This document shows, piece after piece, positions 61,648 to 64,000 of a DNA stretch of 64,000 bases. Both the position numbers and the translations under genes were made by a program. The notes beneath the pieces are model-generated. The model saw nothing but the letters and a program-made list of their open reading frames with translations, made no database searches and was not told the origin of the DNA. This DNA comes from Mesotoga prima MesG1.Ag.4.2 (GTDB taxonomy: Bacteria > Thermotogota > Thermotogae > Petrotogales > Kosmotogaceae). Numbering within the stretch: position 1 is the first letter of the stretch; each line of letters starts with the position of its first letter. The stretch lies in contig NC_017934.1 of NCBI RefSeq assembly GCF_000147715.2, positions 620,001-684,000 on the forward strand. Reading direction: 5' to 3'.

Positions 61648-64000
61648 ATGCTTCAGCTGAAGGAAGCATCGAAAATCTATAGAACGGGAGAACTAGAACA
61701 AACAGCCCTGGATCAGGTTTCCATTTGCTTTTCAAACGACGAATTTGTTGCAATCCTTGGGCCAAGCGGTTCAGGCAAAACAACGCTTTTGAACCTTATT
61801 GGTGGGCTCGATAGATGCGACATGGGTGATCTAGTGATAAATGGCAGATCCACAAGGGATTTCAAAGACTGGGAGCTAGATGCTTACAGAAACAAGAGCA
61901 TCGGATTCATTTTTCAGAGCTTCAATTTGATCCCACATCTTAGTCTTCTCGATAACGTTGAAATAGGTATGACACTTGGCGGTGTGCCTTCTTCAGAAAA
62001 AGAAAAGAGAGCCATAGAGCTGCTAGAAAAAGTGGGCTTAGCAGATCAAGCTCATAAGAGGCCCTGTCAGCTATCGAATGGTCAGATGCAGAGAGTTGCT
62101 ATTGCAAGAGCCCTTGCCAATGATCCCGATATCATCTTGGCTGATGAACCTACTGGTTCTTTAGATACTCAGACAGGTGAAGAAACTGTGAAGTTGATAA
62201 AGGAGGTTGCGAGGGGAAAACTCATAATAATGGTAACTCACAATGAAGAAATCGCTAATCGCTATGCAGATAGGATAATCAAACTTAAGGACGGCAAAAT
62301 CGTAAGTGACTCCCGTCCTTCAGATGATGACGATCCTCAACCAGAACTGATTATAAAAAAAACAAGTATGAGTTTTCCAGCTGCCTTGAGGCTTTCTGCA
62401 ACCAATATCCTAACAAAGAAATGGCGTACAGCGCTTACGGTACTGGCTTCTAGCATTGGCATAGTCGGAATCTTTCTAGTCTTGTCACTTTCTAGCGGTT
62501 TTGGAAGGCAACTATCAGAATTCGAGTCGCAGACTCTCTCTACGTTTCCGATAATGGTGAGTCAGACAACAGTTGATCTGGAGTCGCAGCAGTATCACCA
62601 AGCTGAGTCTGAAAAGCGGTTTGAAGAAGATGATAGTGATGTCTTGGGGCAATTTGTCTATCCATATGATCCCCGTGATGAGATTCTAATTCACAACAAC
62701 GATCTATCTGATGAATACTTGGCTTATGTTGAGAGCATAGATCCCAAACTTCTTTCGGGCTTCACATACACGCGACATATAAACATGAATTTGGTTGCAA
62801 AGTACGGAGAAATGGCGAAAACTGTTGATCAGACTTCAATCAAATTCACGGCGTATCCGGAAGATCTCGACCCGGAGTCTCCGGGTTATCTCGAGAACAA
62901 TTTCGACTTAGTTGCGGGATCCTTTCCTAAGGAATTCACCGATCTTGTAATGATCGTTGGAAAAGGAAACAGAATATCAAATGTGATTCTTCAAGCGTTG
63001 GGTCTTGATCATGATAAAGAGAGGATTGGATTTGAAGAAATCATTGGATTAGAAATCAAGGCAATTTACAATGACGATTTCTACTTGAGAAAAGGGATGA
63101 GTTTTACGCCGAAGACTTCTCTAAGAGACCTCATGGATCTTTACTATGGTGATCTCGGGATAATGCTGAAAATAGTCGGCATTTTAAGACCCAAAGCACA
63201 GATTGAGTTCTCAGTTCTTGACGAAGGAATAGCATACTCCGATCGTCTCGCCCAGAAATTCATTGAGAATGCCGTAGATTCGGAGATTGTCCTCGCCCAG
63301 AAGGATCTTTATGTAAATGTTCTGTCCGGAGAACAGTTTGCTTCGGATTTGTTCAATGTCCTCTCAGTGATACCACCCGATATTACTGCAAGATTGGTGG
63401 GCGGCGTAAATCTACCCATAACGAAAAGAAATATTCTTCAGAAGCTCGGAGCATACAAAACTCCTGTTTCCGTCGTGCTTTATCCCAAAGATTTCAAATC
63501 CAAAGAAGAGGTCTTGAAATACCTGGACTCCTGGAACGAAGGCAAAGCCGCTGAGAATAGGATTCTTTACATTGATCTCGCGTCAACGATAACGGGATTA
63601 CTCGCGGGGATACTAAATGGCTCAACATTCGTGTTGTTGTCTTTCGCTGCTATTTCGCTTGTCGTTTCGCTAATAATGATTGGAATTATTACATTTATAT
63701 CGGTGACTGAGAGAACAAAAGAAATAGGGATACTGAGGGCTCTTGGAGCAAGAAAGAAGGACATCAGTACCGTGTTCAACGCGGAGAATTTCATCATAGG
63801 AGCGTTTTCCGGGGCCCTTGGAATATTGTTTGCTTCGATATTGATCGTGCCACTTAACTCAATTATCGAAAGACTTACCGGTCTATCTAACGTGGCCTAT
63901 ATAAATCCTTTTTACGTGATCTCTTTAATGGTGGCCAGTATTCTATTAACAGTTTTGGGGGGCCTGATACCTTCAAGAATGGCATCCAGAAAGAACCCAG
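61648..64000 (+). CDS. MacB-like ABC transporter, ATPase-permease fusion (cut by window edge)
   Basis: At least 784 residues, open to the right edge. The N-terminal ABC ATPase (1-220) has Walker A ILGPSGSGKTTLLNLIGG, Q-loop FIFQSFNLIPHLSLLDNV, signature LSNGQMQRVAIARAL (an Asn replaces the usual second Ser/Gly), Walker B DIILADEPTGSLDT and H-loop MVTHNEE. A first membrane helix near residue 265 (ALTVLASSIGIVGIFLVLSL) precedes a long extracytoplasmic domain, then FtsX-type helices (FAAISLVVSLIMIGIITFIS, TKEIGILRALGARKKDI). It probably exports a lipoprotein, peptide or drug as in MacB/LolCDE relatives. The ATG follows AGAGGGTGAT. Confidence 0.9.
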   Translation, partial: MLQLKEASKIYRTGELEQTALDQVSICFSNDEFVAILGPSGSGKTTLLNLIGGLDRCDMGDLVINGRSTRDFKDWELDAYRNKSIGFIFQSFNLIPHLSLLDNVEIGMTLGGVPSSEKEKRAIELLEKVGLADQAHKRPCQLSNGQMQRVAIARALANDPDIILADEPTGSLDTQTGEETVKLIKEVARGKLIIMVTHNEEIANRYADRIIKLKDGKIVSDSRPSDDDDPQPELIIKKTSMSFPAALRLSATNILTKKWRTALTVLASSIGIVGIFLVLSLSSGFGRQLSEFESQTLSTFPIMVSQTTVDLESQQYHQAESEKRFEEDDSDVLGQFVYPYDPRDEILIHNNDLSDEYLAYVESIDPKLLSGFTYTRHINMNLVAKYGEMAKTVDQTSIKFTAYPEDLDPESPGYLENNFDLVAGSFPKEFTDLVMIVGKGNRISNVILQALGLDHDKERIGFEEIIGLEIKAIYNDDFYLRKGMSFTPKTSLRDLMDLYYGDLGIMLKIVGILRPKAQIEFSVLDEGIAYSDRLAQKFIENAVDSEIVLAQKDLYVNVLSGEQFASDLFNVLSVIPPDITARLVGGVNLPITKRNILQKLGAYKTPVSVVLYPKDFKSKEEVLKYLDSWNEGKAAENRILYIDLASTITGLLAGILNGSTFVLLSFAAISLVVSLIMIGIITFISVTERTKEIGILRALGARKKDISTVFNAENFIIGAFSGALGILFASILIVPLNSIIERLTGLSNVAYINPFYVISLMVASILLTVLGGLIPSRMASRKNP

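Overview
The window looks like a chromosomal segment of a mesophilic or moderately thermophilic member of the Thermotogota, most like Mesotoga or Kosmotoga. This is an inference from gene content and gene order (a PPi-type phosphofructokinase, sulfur-handling genes, AmmeMemoRadiSam genes, many TTG/GTG starts behind strong AGGAGG sites) and was not confirmed by a search. I see no rRNA, tRNA or CRISPR array.

Layout. 1-10 kb is one long minus-strand run: PPi-type phosphofructokinase, AmmeMemoRadiSam protein A and its radical SAM partner, then ApbE, a NusG-II protein and a Gx-type membrane protein (a trio resembling flavinylation/electron-transfer loci), then Maf, RadC, an HD hydrolase, DeoC, a cyclodeaminase-like protein, Tgt, a beta-barrel-like exported protein and the start of GuaA. 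10-17 kb is mostly plus strand: RNase R, a TPR protein, prepilin peptidase, RNase H, an M55 D-aminopeptidase and a degenerate GGDEF protein. 17.7-31.7 kb holds two large exported beta-propeller proteins, oxidoreductases, a C69 dipeptidase, CorA and a PAS-HD-GYP protein. A HAD phosphatase and a corrinoid adenosyltransferase follow.

The most interesting locus is a compact seven-gene plus-strand operon at 33.6-37.9 kb: TusA, a YeeE/YedE thiosulfate-type transporter, DsrE-, DsrF- and DsrH-like proteins, an ArsR-type regulator fused to a second TusA domain, and a dihydrolipoamide-dehydrogenase-like disulfide reductase. A perfect TGTGA-N6-TCACA palindrome lies just before the first gene and a terminator follows the last. 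I read it as a sulfane-sulfur uptake, relay and reduction module that carries its own sulfur-sensing regulator. The fused regulator is the least familiar part.

38-61.5 kb shows gene decay and transposition. A large lipoprotein gene is cut by an in-frame TAA. A threonine synthase gene has a TGA at a probable Trp codon and is also split by an IS1634-type element, whose 16-bp inverted repeats and 5-bp TAAGT target duplication are visible. Removing the element and one TAAGT restores the reading frame exactly. An IS21-type element with an apparent 9-bp duplication lies between cysteine desulfidase and CapA genes. A PAS-GAF-HD-GYP gene directly behind an intact PAS-GAF-GGDEF gene has several frameshifts. 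A propeller-like gene remnant sits near 61.3 kb. The right edge cuts a MacB-like ABC transporter fusion.
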